6,314 nucleotides of DNA from Paracoccaceae bacterium (lineage in GTDB: Bacteria; Pseudomonadota; Alphaproteobacteria; Rhodobacterales; Rhodobacteraceae), in the NCBI GenBank assembly GCA_007120685.1, contig SKNG01000111.1, forward strand, positions 1 to 6,314, written 5' to 3'. The notes beneath the pieces were generated by a model. That model saw only the letters and a program-made list of their open reading frames with translations, had not been told where the DNA came from and searched no databases. Positions 1-5,711 of this stretch are shown one piece after another. The position numbers and the translations under genes were made by a program. The stretch's first letter is position 1, and the number at the start of each line of letters is the position of its first letter.

Positions 1-1
1 C

Positions 2-118
2 GAAAGGCCAAGGCGCCCCTGGCAGCCTGTAGCGATGCGACTGGGGCAGGATGACCTGCCCGCAACGGTTGCGCCACGCGGCACGGCACCGATTGCCCCG
101 GACGGCGTGGCGGGCTAG
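2..118 (+). CDS. Possible C-terminal tail of an upstream gene (partial)
   Basis: Frame 2 is open from the first bases of the window to a TAG at 116-118, giving about 38 codons with the C-terminal sequence TAPIAPDGVAG. The other two forward frames stop early, at about 30-32 and 52-54. I do not recognise the protein. The reverse complement in register is also open, and in DNA this GC-rich a short open stretch proves little. If real, it would end 45 bases before the lipoprotein start, which is compatible with one operon. Sequence to the left of the window would settle it. Confidence 0.2.
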   Translation, partial: ERPRRPWQPVAMRLGQDDLPATVAPRGTAPIAPDGVAG

Positions 119-150
119 ATCACAGGCGTGTCGCAATGGCCGAACAGCAA

Positions 151-157
151 GAGAAAG
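151..157 (+). promoter_or_regulatory. Ribosome binding site of the M48 lipoprotein gene
   Basis: The purine-rich GAGAAAG ends 6 bases before the ATG at 164. It supports that ATG over the in-frame GTG at 128, which would place twelve extra polar residues ahead of the signal peptide. The match to the Shine-Dalgarno core is imperfect. Confidence 0.4.
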
Positions 158-163
158 CCGCCC

Positions 164-904
164 ATGAGCACGCTTCGATCCCGCCTCGGGGCTCTGGCCC
201 TGCTGCTCGGCGCGGCCGCCATGGCGCTGACCGGCTGTGCCCCGCTTGCCGCGCCGCAGCCTGCCCGTCCCGCCGCCGTGCAGCCCACCGCCGCGGCGCC
301 GGTGGGGCTGGAGACATTCGCGGGCGTCGTCAGCCGCCTGCGTCCGGTCGCCAACCAGGTCTGCCGCGAACGCAGCCCAAATCTTGACTGCAACTTCATC
401 GTCCTTATCGATGACCGCCCCGGCCAGCCGCCCAATGCCTTCCACACCCGCGACGAGGCCGGGCGGCCGATCATCGGTTTCACCGAAGCCCTGATCCGCG
501 ATCTGCGCAGCGCCGATGAGGTGGCGCTGGTCTTCGGCCACGAGGCCGCGCATCACATCGCCGACCATCTGCCGCGGCTGCAGCGCGCGGCCTTCACCGG
601 CGCGCTGATCGGCGGGCTGGTGGCCAGTGTCACCGGGGTCGATCAGGTGACCGCGCGGCAACTGGTGGATTTCTCCGCCACCGTGGGCTCGCGCCGCTAT
701 TCGCAGGCCTTCGAGCTGGAGGCCGACGCGCTGGGCGCGCTGATCGCCCATCGCGGCGGGTTCGACCCGCTGCGCGGCGCCGATCTCTTCCGCCGCATCC
801 CGGACCCCGGCAACCGCTTCCTCGCCACCCATCCCCCCAACGCCGAACGTCTGCGCGTGATCGAGCGTACCGTTGCCCGGATCCAGGCAGGCCGGCCGAT
901 CTGA
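164..904 (+). CDS. M48-family zinc metalloprotease, predicted lipoprotein
   Basis: This encodes a 246-residue protein. The N-terminus is a lipoprotein signal peptide: basic MSTLRSRLG, then a Leu/Ala-rich hydrophobic stretch, then a lipobox ALTGC with Cys25 as the lipidated residue. An Ala/Pro linker (about 27-48) follows. The peptidase domain has the zinc motif HEAAH (126-130) with Glu127 as catalytic base, and ELEAD (184-188), where Glu184 would be the third zinc ligand. The late THPPNAERL segment (222-230) is typical of bacterial M48 proteins of the BepA/LoiP/Oma1-like type. Known members act in the periplasm or at the outer membrane on misassembled envelope proteins. That role is inferred here; the substrate is unknown. 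The family is short and lacks the TPR domain of BepA. The start at 164 is preferred over the GTG at 128 because it gives a proper signal peptide. Transcription of the downstream kinase is probably separate, because 402 bases intervene. Confidence 0.9.
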   Translation: MSTLRSRLGALALLLGAAAMALTGCAPLAAPQPARPAAVQPTAAAPVGLETFAGVVSRLRPVANQVCRERSPNLDCNFIVLIDDRPGQPPNAFHTRDEAGRPIIGFTEALIRDLRSADEVALVFGHEAAHHIADHLPRLQRAAFTGALIGGLVASVTGVDQVTARQLVDFSATVGSRRYSQAFELEADALGALIAHRGGFDPLRGADLFRRIPDPGNRFLATHPPNAERLRVIERTVARIQAGRPI

Positions 905-1306
905 CCGATACCGCGCGCCGCCTGCGTTCCCTGCCGCGCGCAAGACGCCGATCCGCGCGCTGGCGCCTTCTTGTCCGCGTCATCCTGCGCAAGACCACGG
1001 CGAGCTCTGCACGGCACCATCGGGCCAAGATCAGCTTGATCACCGCCGCGCTCCCTCCCCCCGGCCTGCGCATCAATGCAGCCCGACGGCACCCTCACGC
1101 ACAAGCGCCAGACCAGGCAGACGCTGGCCTCCCTGCCGCGCTCTGGCCGGGTCATGCAGAGGTCCTTTCCGGCGACGAGGACAAACCGCAGCCCTGGCCC
1201 TCTTCACCCGAAAAGATCAATTTAAGATGTTATTAAGATAACCGATCCAACTGCAAGGCGCGCCCGATCATGCGGCTCAAACGCTTGCAGCAGAGTATCT
1301 GTCCCT
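905..1306 (+). other. 402-base stretch without a convincing gene
   Basis: No reading frame here gives a recognisable protein. A 66-codon frame (1036-1236) and a longer one from 873 are Arg/Pro/Ala-rich, and neither has a family-like motif or a good ribosome binding site. From 905 to about 1205 the sequence is GC-rich with several weak GC-only inverted repeats and no U-tract terminator. A small inverted repeat, GATCA-GCT-TGATC, lies at 1029-1041. From about 1209 to 1248 the composition turns sharply AT-rich and holds the probable CtrA box, so the end of the stretch is most likely the kinase promoter region. No clear -10 element was found. Confidence 0.6.
1222..1236 (+). promoter_or_regulatory. 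Probable CtrA binding site (TTAA-N7-TTAA)
   Basis: The sequence TTAAGATGTTATTAA is an exact match to the full CtrA box TTAA-N7-TTAA. The two TTAA half-sites are at 1222-1225 and 1233-1236. The half-sites also sit inside an 11-base-period direct repeat of TTAAGAT, about one helical turn apart. The site is 70 bases upstream of the histidine kinase ATG, a usual distance for control. On reading the window I saw no other TTAA, so a paired, correctly spaced match is unlikely to be chance here. CtrA is the alphaproteobacterial master regulator that, in Rhodobacterales, controls motility and signalling genes. Binding and direction of effect are inferred. Confidence 0.6.
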
Positions 1307-3481
1307 ATGGTAGATGACCATGTAAACGCGGCGCATGTGGGCGCGATCATCATCCTCCTGACGCTCGGCTTCCTGGTCATCACATTCGCCAGCAAACGGC
1401 ACACCGCAGACCCCCATGTGCGCGGCGGCATGCGTTTGTTGGCAGCCTCGGCGCTGGCGCTGATCGCTTCGGGCCTCGGTCTGGGATTGATGGCCGTCAT
1501 GCCCGTCTGGCTGGGGATCGTGATCATGGTTCTGGGCGGGCATCTGACCGTCCTGTTCGGCTATGCCGCGCTCAGTTGCGGCACAGGCGCGCGGGTGCGT
1601 TTGCGCCCCTTGGTCGCCATCGCGGCGATCGGGGCTGCGCTTCATGTGCCCACGGTGATTCTGACCGGCGAGCTTTCGAACAGTGTCATCCTGGACTCGC
1701 TCATCAACGGGCTGCTGGGCCTCTGGGTGGCGCGGCGCCTGGCAGGCGCGGTCAGACCGCTCGGTCGCGCCCAGGTTCAGCTGGCGACGATACCCTTCCT
1801 GCTGATCACCGCCACATGCCTGACCCGGCTGCTGGCGACGCTTTTCGGGGTCTCGGGCGAAACGCTGATGGTCATCACGCTGGGCCTCGGCTTCCTGCTG
1901 GCCGCATCTGTCCTGAACTGGTGCTTCACGCTGATCGCCTTCGGCACGGTGCGGTTGCAACGCAGCCTGCGCACCGAACGCCAGCGCGCCGAAGAGGCGA
2001 ACGCACAGAAATCGCGCTTCCTTGCCAATATGAGCCATGAGATCCGCACGCCCTTGAATGGCATTACGGGCATGGCGCAGGTGCTGCAGCAGCGTGTCAA
2101 GGACCCCGCCAAGACCGAAATGCTTGCCATGATCAGGGACAGTGGCGAGGACCTGCTGGGCATTCTCAACGACATCCTGGATCTGTCGAAGGTCGAGGCC
2201 GGGCGGATCGAACTGGTCATGCAGCCCTTCCGGCCCATCGACCTGTTTGAACGCGCAGCCAGGATCCATCGCCTGCGCGCCGCCGAAAACGGGGTGGCGC
2301 TGCATCTTCAGGCCGATCCCCGCCTGAACGATCCGCGGCTGGGCGATGCCCAGCGGGTGATGCAGATCCTGAACAATCTGTTGGGCAATGCGGTCAAGTT
2401 CACCTCAAACGGCGACATCACCCTGCGCGCCATGCTGATCGAGCCGGACGCCGACACGCTGATGATCCAGGTGCAGGACAGCGGGATCGGCATGACCGAC
2501 CAGCAACTCGCCCGGGTGTTCGAGGATTTCGTGCAGGCCGATGACAGCATTTCGCGGCGCTTCGGCGGCACCGGGCTGGGGCTGTCGATCACCCGCAGGC
2601 TTGTTCTCCTGATGGGCGGCCGGATCGCCGCCCACAGCCTGCCGGGCAAGGGCACATCGATCAGCGTGGAACTGCCCCTGCCGCCGGCGCCATCCGCACA
2701 GACGGATGCACAGCGCGCGACGCCGAGCCAGGCGCCGGACCAGACGCCCGCGCCGCAGCCCCTGGCGGATGCCGCCTTCGCCCGCCAGTACCGGCCTCCC
2801 GGCCAGCCGCACCTGGTCGGCACCACGCCCCACCGGGCAGAGGCCGGAAATGACGCGCAGGACGAACCCGGAATGCGCAGGATCCTGCTGGCCGATGACA
2901 ACGCCACCAACCGGCGGGTGGTCCATGCAATGCTGGCTGGCACCGGGCACCGGATCGAAACCGCGGAAAACGGGCGCGAGGCACTGGAACGCTTTGTGGC
3001 GGCCAGTGAGTCGCCGCAGCGATCCGGCTTCGATCTTCTGGTCCTGGATATCCAGATGCCAAAGATGGATGGCATCGAGGCGCTGCAAGCCATCAGGACC
3101 CATGCGCGCCGCAGCGGCGCCGCCATGCCGGTTGCGATCGCCTTTACCGCCAATGTCATGGTAGAGCAGGTCGCCAGCTATCATGCCGCAGGGTTCGACG
3201 ATATCCTGTCGAAACCGCTGCGGCGCGAGGCACTGCTTGGCGTGCTCAAGCAGATACAGCACCCCTCTTGCACGCCCCCGGCCAGCACCGACTGCATCCG
3301 GGACATCGCAGGCGCAGCCGCTGCCGTGCCGCAGCGCCAGAACGGCGGTGCGAAAGCCGCGCACGGGCTTGCATCGGGGGCCGGACTGGGGCATCCCGCC
3401 GTTGCTGCTGGGAGTGCGCCGTGCCCTGGATCTACCTCGCCCTTGCCATCCTGTTCGAAACCATCGGCACCACCGCGCTGA
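1307..3481 (+). CDS. Membrane-bound hybrid sensor histidine kinase with receiver domain
   Basis: This encodes a 724-residue protein. Residues 9-213 form about seven hydrophobic helices (roughly 9-28, 41-61, 65-89, 100-120, 124-145, 159-180, 188-213) with no large periplasmic domain. Sensing is therefore probably within the membrane. A short charged helix (about 216-238) leads to the kinase core: H box NMSHEIRTPLNG with phospho-accepting His244, N box NNLLGNAVKFT (356-366), G1 box DSGIGM (391-396), F box FEDFVQAD (405-412) and G2 box GGTGLGLSI (420-428). An Ala/Pro/Gln-rich linker (about 458-520) joins a receiver domain with acidic pair Asp530-Asp531, phospho-acceptor Asp581 in LDIQMPKMDG, Thr614 and Lys636. 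All catalytic residues are present, so it should be active. No Hpt domain and no separate regulator lie nearby, so it is an orphan kinase in this window. The start at 1307 is the only in-frame choice after a stop at 1223, but its ribosome binding site is weak. Residues after about 652 are low-complexity and overlap the next gene by 61 bases. Confidence 0.92.
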   Translation: MVDDHVNAAHVGAIIILLTLGFLVITFASKRHTADPHVRGGMRLLAASALALIASGLGLGLMAVMPVWLGIVIMVLGGHLTVLFGYAALSCGTGARVRLRPLVAIAAIGAALHVPTVILTGELSNSVILDSLINGLLGLWVARRLAGAVRPLGRAQVQLATIPFLLITATCLTRLLATLFGVSGETLMVITLGLGFLLAASVLNWCFTLIAFGTVRLQRSLRTERQRAEEANAQKSRFLANMSHEIRTPLNGITGMAQVLQQRVKDPAKTEMLAMIRDSGEDLLGILNDILDLSKVEAGRIELVMQPFRPIDLFERAARIHRLRAAENGVALHLQADPRLNDPRLGDAQRVMQILNNLLGNAVKFTSNGDITLRAMLIEPDADTLMIQVQDSGIGMTDQQLARVFEDFVQADDSISRRFGGTGLGLSITRRLVLLMGGRIAAHSLPGKGTSISVELPLPPAPSAQTDAQRATPSQAPDQTPAPQPLADAAFARQYRPPGQPHLVGTTPHRAEAGNDAQDEPGMRRILLADDNATNRRVVHAMLAGTGHRIETAENGREALERFVAASESPQRSGFDLLVLDIQMPKMDGIEALQAIRTHARRSGAAMPVAIAFTANVMVEQVASYHAAGFDDILSKPLRREALLGVLKQIQHPSCTPPASTDCIRDIAGAAAAVPQRQNGGAKAAHGLASGAGLGHPAVAAGSAPCPGSTSPLPSCSKPSAPPR
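3411..3414 (+). promoter_or_regulatory. Ribosome binding site of the SMR gene
   Basis: GGAG lies 6 bases before the GTG at 3421 and decides that start. Initiation there gives a 109-residue protein that matches the family from its first residues. The site is inside the 3' end of the kinase reading frame, so SMR translation may be coupled to it. Confidence 0.6.
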
Positions 3482-3750
3482 AAGCCAGCGACGGGCTGAC
3501 CCGGCTGGCGCCCAGCCTGCTGGTTATCCTGGCCTATGGCCTGTCCTTCGCGCTGCTGGCACAGGTTCTGCGGGTGATCCCGGTGGGCATCGCCTATGCC
3601 ATCTGGTCCGGGCTTGGCATCGTCTTCATCGCCCTGATCGGCTGGCTGGTCTTTGCCCAGCGGCTGGACGGGGCGGCGCTGGCCGGCATCGCGCTGATCA
3701 TCGCCGGCATCCTGGTCATCAACCTGTTCTCAGACGCCACCCCGCACTGA
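3421..3750 (+). CDS. EmrE-like small multidrug resistance (SMR) transporter
   Basis: This encodes a 109-residue protein, the usual SMR length, with four membrane helices (about 3-21, 31-50, 57-77, 84-102). It resembles E. coli EmrE along its whole length, from WIYLALAI near the start to INLFSDATPH at the end. Key residues are in place: membrane-embedded Glu13 (EmrE Glu14), which binds protons and substrate in exchange, Tyr39, Tyr59 and Trp62 of the substrate pocket, and the TM4 glycines. The segment AYAIWSGLGIV is of the Qac/EmrE type, so drug-like quaternary cations are more likely substrates than guanidinium alone. That is an inference from known subtypes. Family members work as antiparallel dimers in the inner membrane; no second SMR gene is adjacent, which fits a homodimer. 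The GTG start is chosen over ATG at 3268, which would add 51 Arg/Cys-rich residues. The YitT gene follows after 6 bases. Confidence 0.93.
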   Translation: MPWIYLALAILFETIGTTALKASDGLTRLAPSLLVILAYGLSFALLAQVLRVIPVGIAYAIWSGLGIVFIALIGWLVFAQRLDGAALAGIALIIAGILVINLFSDATPH

Positions 3751-3756
3751 CACCCC

Positions 3757-4356
3757 ATGGACACCCCGCGCCACAGCCCGTTCGAGGACGCCCAGGGCCT
3801 GGCCGCCGGCGCGGCGCTTTGTGCCTTCGGGCTGGTGATCCTGACCTCGGCCGGGCTGATGACCGGGCAAACCGCCGGGCTGGCGGTGCTGATCGGCTAT
3901 GCCACCGGCTGGCCCTTCGCCGCCGTCTTCTTCATCATCAACCTGCCCTTCTATGCGCTGGCCTTCGCCCGCATGGGGCTGCGCTTCACGTTGAAGACCT
4001 TCGCCGCCGTGGCCGCCCTCTCGGCCGTCGCCGCGCTGCTGCCGGGCTTCGTGCGCTTTGATCTGCTGCATCCCGGCGCGGCGGCGGTGCTGTTCGGGGT
4101 GGTCACCGGGGCCGGTCTGCTGGCGATCTTCCGCCATGGCGCCAGCCTGGGCGGTGTGGGCATCGTCGCATTGCTGGCGCAGGAGCGGCTGGGCTGGCAG
4201 GCCGGCTGGGTGCAACTGGGCTTCGACGCCGTGCTCTTCGCGCTGGCCTTCCTGCTGATCGAGCCTGTGCTGGTGGCCTGGTCGCTACTTGGCGCGCTGG
4301 TGGCGAATGCGGTGGTCGGCATCAACCACCGGCGAGACCGCTATATTGGCACATGA
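3757..4356 (+). CDS. YitT-family integral membrane protein
   Basis: This encodes a 199-residue, very hydrophobic protein with about six helices (roughly 14-34, 37-49, 52-71, 80-97, 106-125, 150-189 as one or two). The signature glycine-rich segments of the YitT/DUF161 family are visible: GQTAGLAVLIGYATG (37-51) after the first helix, and GASLGGVGIVALLAQ (128-142) followed by a GWVQLGFD segment. The function of the family is not established; a transport role is often assumed. This is the short form common in proteobacteria. It lacks the C-terminal cytoplasmic DUF2179 domain of Bacillus YitT. The gene begins 6 bases after the SMR stop with no good Shine-Dalgarno sequence, so translational coupling with the SMR gene is likely. 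Family assignment is firm; function is open. Confidence 0.85.
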   Translation: MDTPRHSPFEDAQGLAAGAALCAFGLVILTSAGLMTGQTAGLAVLIGYATGWPFAAVFFIINLPFYALAFARMGLRFTLKTFAAVAALSAVAALLPGFVRFDLLHPGAAAVLFGVVTGAGLLAIFRHGASLGGVGIVALLAQERLGWQAGWVQLGFDAVLFALAFLLIEPVLVAWSLLGALVANAVVGINHRRDRYIGT

Positions 4357-4419
4357 CCGGGGCGACCGGGCGCACGGCCGGCGCCGCCCTGGACTTGCCT
4401 TTCGCCCATGCCACTACAG

Positions 4420-4435
4420 GTTTCGCCTGCGAAAC
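4420..4435. repeat. Perfect 7-bp inverted repeat upstream of the ATPase gene, possible operator
   Basis: GTTTCGC-CT-GCGAAAC is a perfect inverted repeat with a 2-base centre, ending 17 bases before the ATG at 4453. A copy of its left half, TTTCGCC, also occurs at 4400-4406, exactly 21 bases upstream of the one at 4421, which is two helical turns. That layout suggests a transcription factor site. As RNA it could also form a small hairpin near the ribosome binding site. I do not recognise the regulator. Confidence 0.4.
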
Positions 4436-4441
4436 AGCGGC

Positions 4442-4445
4442 AGGA
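4442..4445 (+). promoter_or_regulatory. Ribosome binding site of the MoxR-type ATPase gene
   Basis: AGGA lies 7 bases before the ATG at 4453. The alternative in-frame ATG at 4408 has no purine-rich sequence ahead of it, so the site favours the later start. Confidence 0.55.
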
Positions 4446-4452
4446 ATGGCCC

Positions 4453-5565
4453 ATGATCAACGCCCCTCCCGTACCCGCCGGCCAGGCGCTGGCGATGCTG
4501 AAGGCGGGCTGGCAGGCCCAGACCGACGGGCGCCTGACCGCCAGCTGGATGCTGCACGGCCGCCCCGGCATCGGCAAGACCGAGATCGTGCAGAGCTTGG
4601 CGCAGACCATCGGCGCGCGGCTCTTCGACCTGCGCCTGACCACGATCGAGCCGCAGGATCTGCGCGGCCTGCCCTTCTTCGACATGGACACCCGCCGCAC
4701 CGTCTGGTTCCGCCCCGAGGATCTGCCGGACGATCCCGCGCAGCCCTCGGTCCTGTTCCTAGATGAGCTTACCGCCGCCGCCCCGGCCCTGCAGCCCACC
4801 GTCTACGGCCTTCTGCAGGAACGCCGCATCGGCCCGCACCACCTGCCGGACAGCTGTTTCGTGGTCGCCGCCGGCAACACCATCGAAGACGGCGCCGTGG
4901 CCTATGAGATGGGCACGGCGCTGGCCGACCGGCTGATCCATCTGAACCTGACCGCCCAGGCCGACGACTGGCTTTCCGGGTATGCGGTGCCACAGGGGCT
5001 GGACCCGGCGGTGATCGCCTTCATCCGCACCCGGCCGGACCTGCTGGATACGGTCGAGGAGGGGTTGCGCAGGGGCGATGTGATCGCCTGCACGCCGCGT
5101 TCCTGGGCGCGGGTCTCGGCACTGATGGGGGCGCTGGGGGACCGCAGCCTGCGCCGCATCGCCGTGGCCGGCGTGCTGGGCGAGGCGGTGGCGGCGGAAT
5201 TCCTGCTGATCGCCGAGGAGATCGCCGCCACCGTGCAACTGGACGCGCTGCTGGAGGCCACGGGGCGCGCGCGGCTGGCGCTCTACCCCGCCTCGATGCA
5301 TGGCATGACGGCGCTGGCCTATGCGCTGATCAACCGCGCCGATGCCGATCGCCTGCCGGTAATCATCGAGATCATGGCCGAACTGCGCGGGCTGGGGCCG
5401 GCGCGGGGGGCGCCCTTCGATGCCATGCCGCTGGCCGAACTGGGCACCCACGGGTTCGAGATGCTGATCCGCAAGGCGCTGGACAACGGCTGGCAAGAGG
5501 CGTTCCTGACCTCCCCCGCCTATGCCGCCTATGCCGAGGAACGCGGCGCGGCGGGGCTGGAATAG
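4453..5565 (+). CDS. MoxR-type AAA+ ATPase
   Basis: This encodes a 370-residue protein with a complete AAA+ core: Walker A GRPGIGKT (36-43, Lys42 and Thr43), Walker B VLFLDEL (100-106, Asp104 and Glu105), sensor 1 in VVAAGN (137-142, Asn142), a likely arginine finger in LADR (Arg160) and a sensor-2-like TPRSW (214-218, Arg216). The remaining ~150 residues form the helical lid and a C-terminal extension, which is less typical. The motif order fits the MoxR/RavA branch, whose members act with VWA-domain partners as ATP-driven chaperones or activators. The next gene looks like such a partner, so a complex is plausible but not shown. The start at 4453 has AGGA 7 bases upstream; starting at 4408 would add 15 residues without family support. 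A perfect inverted repeat just upstream may control the gene. The gap from the YitT gene is 96 bases, so a separate promoter is possible. Confidence 0.88.
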   Translation: MINAPPVPAGQALAMLKAGWQAQTDGRLTASWMLHGRPGIGKTEIVQSLAQTIGARLFDLRLTTIEPQDLRGLPFFDMDTRRTVWFRPEDLPDDPAQPSVLFLDELTAAAPALQPTVYGLLQERRIGPHHLPDSCFVVAAGNTIEDGAVAYEMGTALADRLIHLNLTAQADDWLSGYAVPQGLDPAVIAFIRTRPDLLDTVEEGLRRGDVIACTPRSWARVSALMGALGDRSLRRIAVAGVLGEAVAAEFLLIAEEIAATVQLDALLEATGRARLALYPASMHGMTALAYALINRADADRLPVIIEIMAELRGLGPARGAPFDAMPLAELGTHGFEMLIRKALDNGWQEAFLTSPAYAAYAEERGAAGLE

Positions 5566-5649
5566 GATGATGCCGCCCACGGCCTTGCATCGGGAAAGCC
5601 CGCACCCGACGCCACACTGGACGGCGCCGCGCCGGACAGGGGCGCGCTG

Positions 5650-5671
5650 GACGGGCCTTCGAAGGCCCGTC
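5650..5671. repeat. Perfect 22-bp palindrome between the ATPase and metallopeptidase-like genes
   Basis: The arms GACGGGCCTTC and GAAGGCCCGTC pair perfectly with no unpaired centre. As RNA this folds as a strong hairpin, about 9 bp closed by a UCGA loop. It is followed directly by a smaller perfect palindrome, CCCGCGCGGG, at 5673-5682. No U tract follows, so it is not a classical intrinsic terminator. It could attenuate read-through, stabilise the ATPase mRNA, or be a protein-binding site. No second copy was seen in the window. Confidence 0.6.
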
Positions 5672-5697
5672 TCCCGCGCGGGCCCCATCGCTCCGGG

Positions 5698-5702
5698 AAA
5701 GG
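5698..5702 (+). promoter_or_regulatory. Ribosome binding site of the metallopeptidase-like gene
   Basis: AAAGG, within GGGAAAGG, lies 9 bases before the ATG at 5712. A second purine run, TGAGG, at 5705-5709 is too close to the start to serve well. The site supports 5712 as the start. Confidence 0.4.
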
Positions 5703-5711
5703 CCTGAGGCC

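Noticed and set aside
128..163. In-frame GTG start at 128 for the M48 lipoprotein
   Set aside because: It would add twelve polar residues before the signal peptide; the ATG at 164 has a purine-rich site at proper distance and gives a classical lipoprotein signal.
905..950. Intrinsic terminator after the M48 gene
   Set aside because: CGCGCG repeats could pair, but the loop is long and no U tract follows.
1036..1236. 66-codon open frame, with a longer 873-1241 frame beside it, in the gap before the kinase
   Set aside because: Both are Pro/Arg/Ala-rich, show no family motif, lack a good ribosome binding site, and one overlaps the M48 gene end. The first also runs across the CtrA box.
1277..2305. 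342-codon minus-strand open frame
   Set aside because: It is antisense to the kinase, whose domains are unmistakable; its translation is Gln/His/Arg-rich low-complexity, typical of antisense frames in GC-rich DNA.
2405..3394. 329-codon minus-strand open frame
   Set aside because: It is antisense to the kinase ATPase and receiver domains and has no recognisable motif.
3268..3420. Upstream ATG start for the SMR gene
   Set aside because: The extra 51 residues are Arg/Cys-rich and unlike any SMR N-terminus; GTG at 3421 with GGAG ahead gives the exact family length.
3300..3420. Guanidine riboswitch ahead of the SMR gene
   Set aside because: No paired hairpins with ACGR loops (mini-ykkC) or ykkC-like structure were seen, and the protein is of the EmrE/Qac type rather than the guanidinium exporter type.
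3183..4061. 292-codon plus-strand frame across the kinase end, SMR and YitT genes
   Set aside because: It is an Arg/Pro/His-rich shadow of two clear membrane protein genes in other frames.
4759..5688. 309-codon minus-strand open frame
   Set aside because: It is antisense to the AAA+ ATPase with Gln/Arg/Gly-rich content and no motif.
5567..5707. Possible small gene of 46 codons after the ATPase stop
   Set aside because: The translation is Pro/Arg/His-rich without homology I recognise, it spans the palindrome, and no ribosome binding site is visible.
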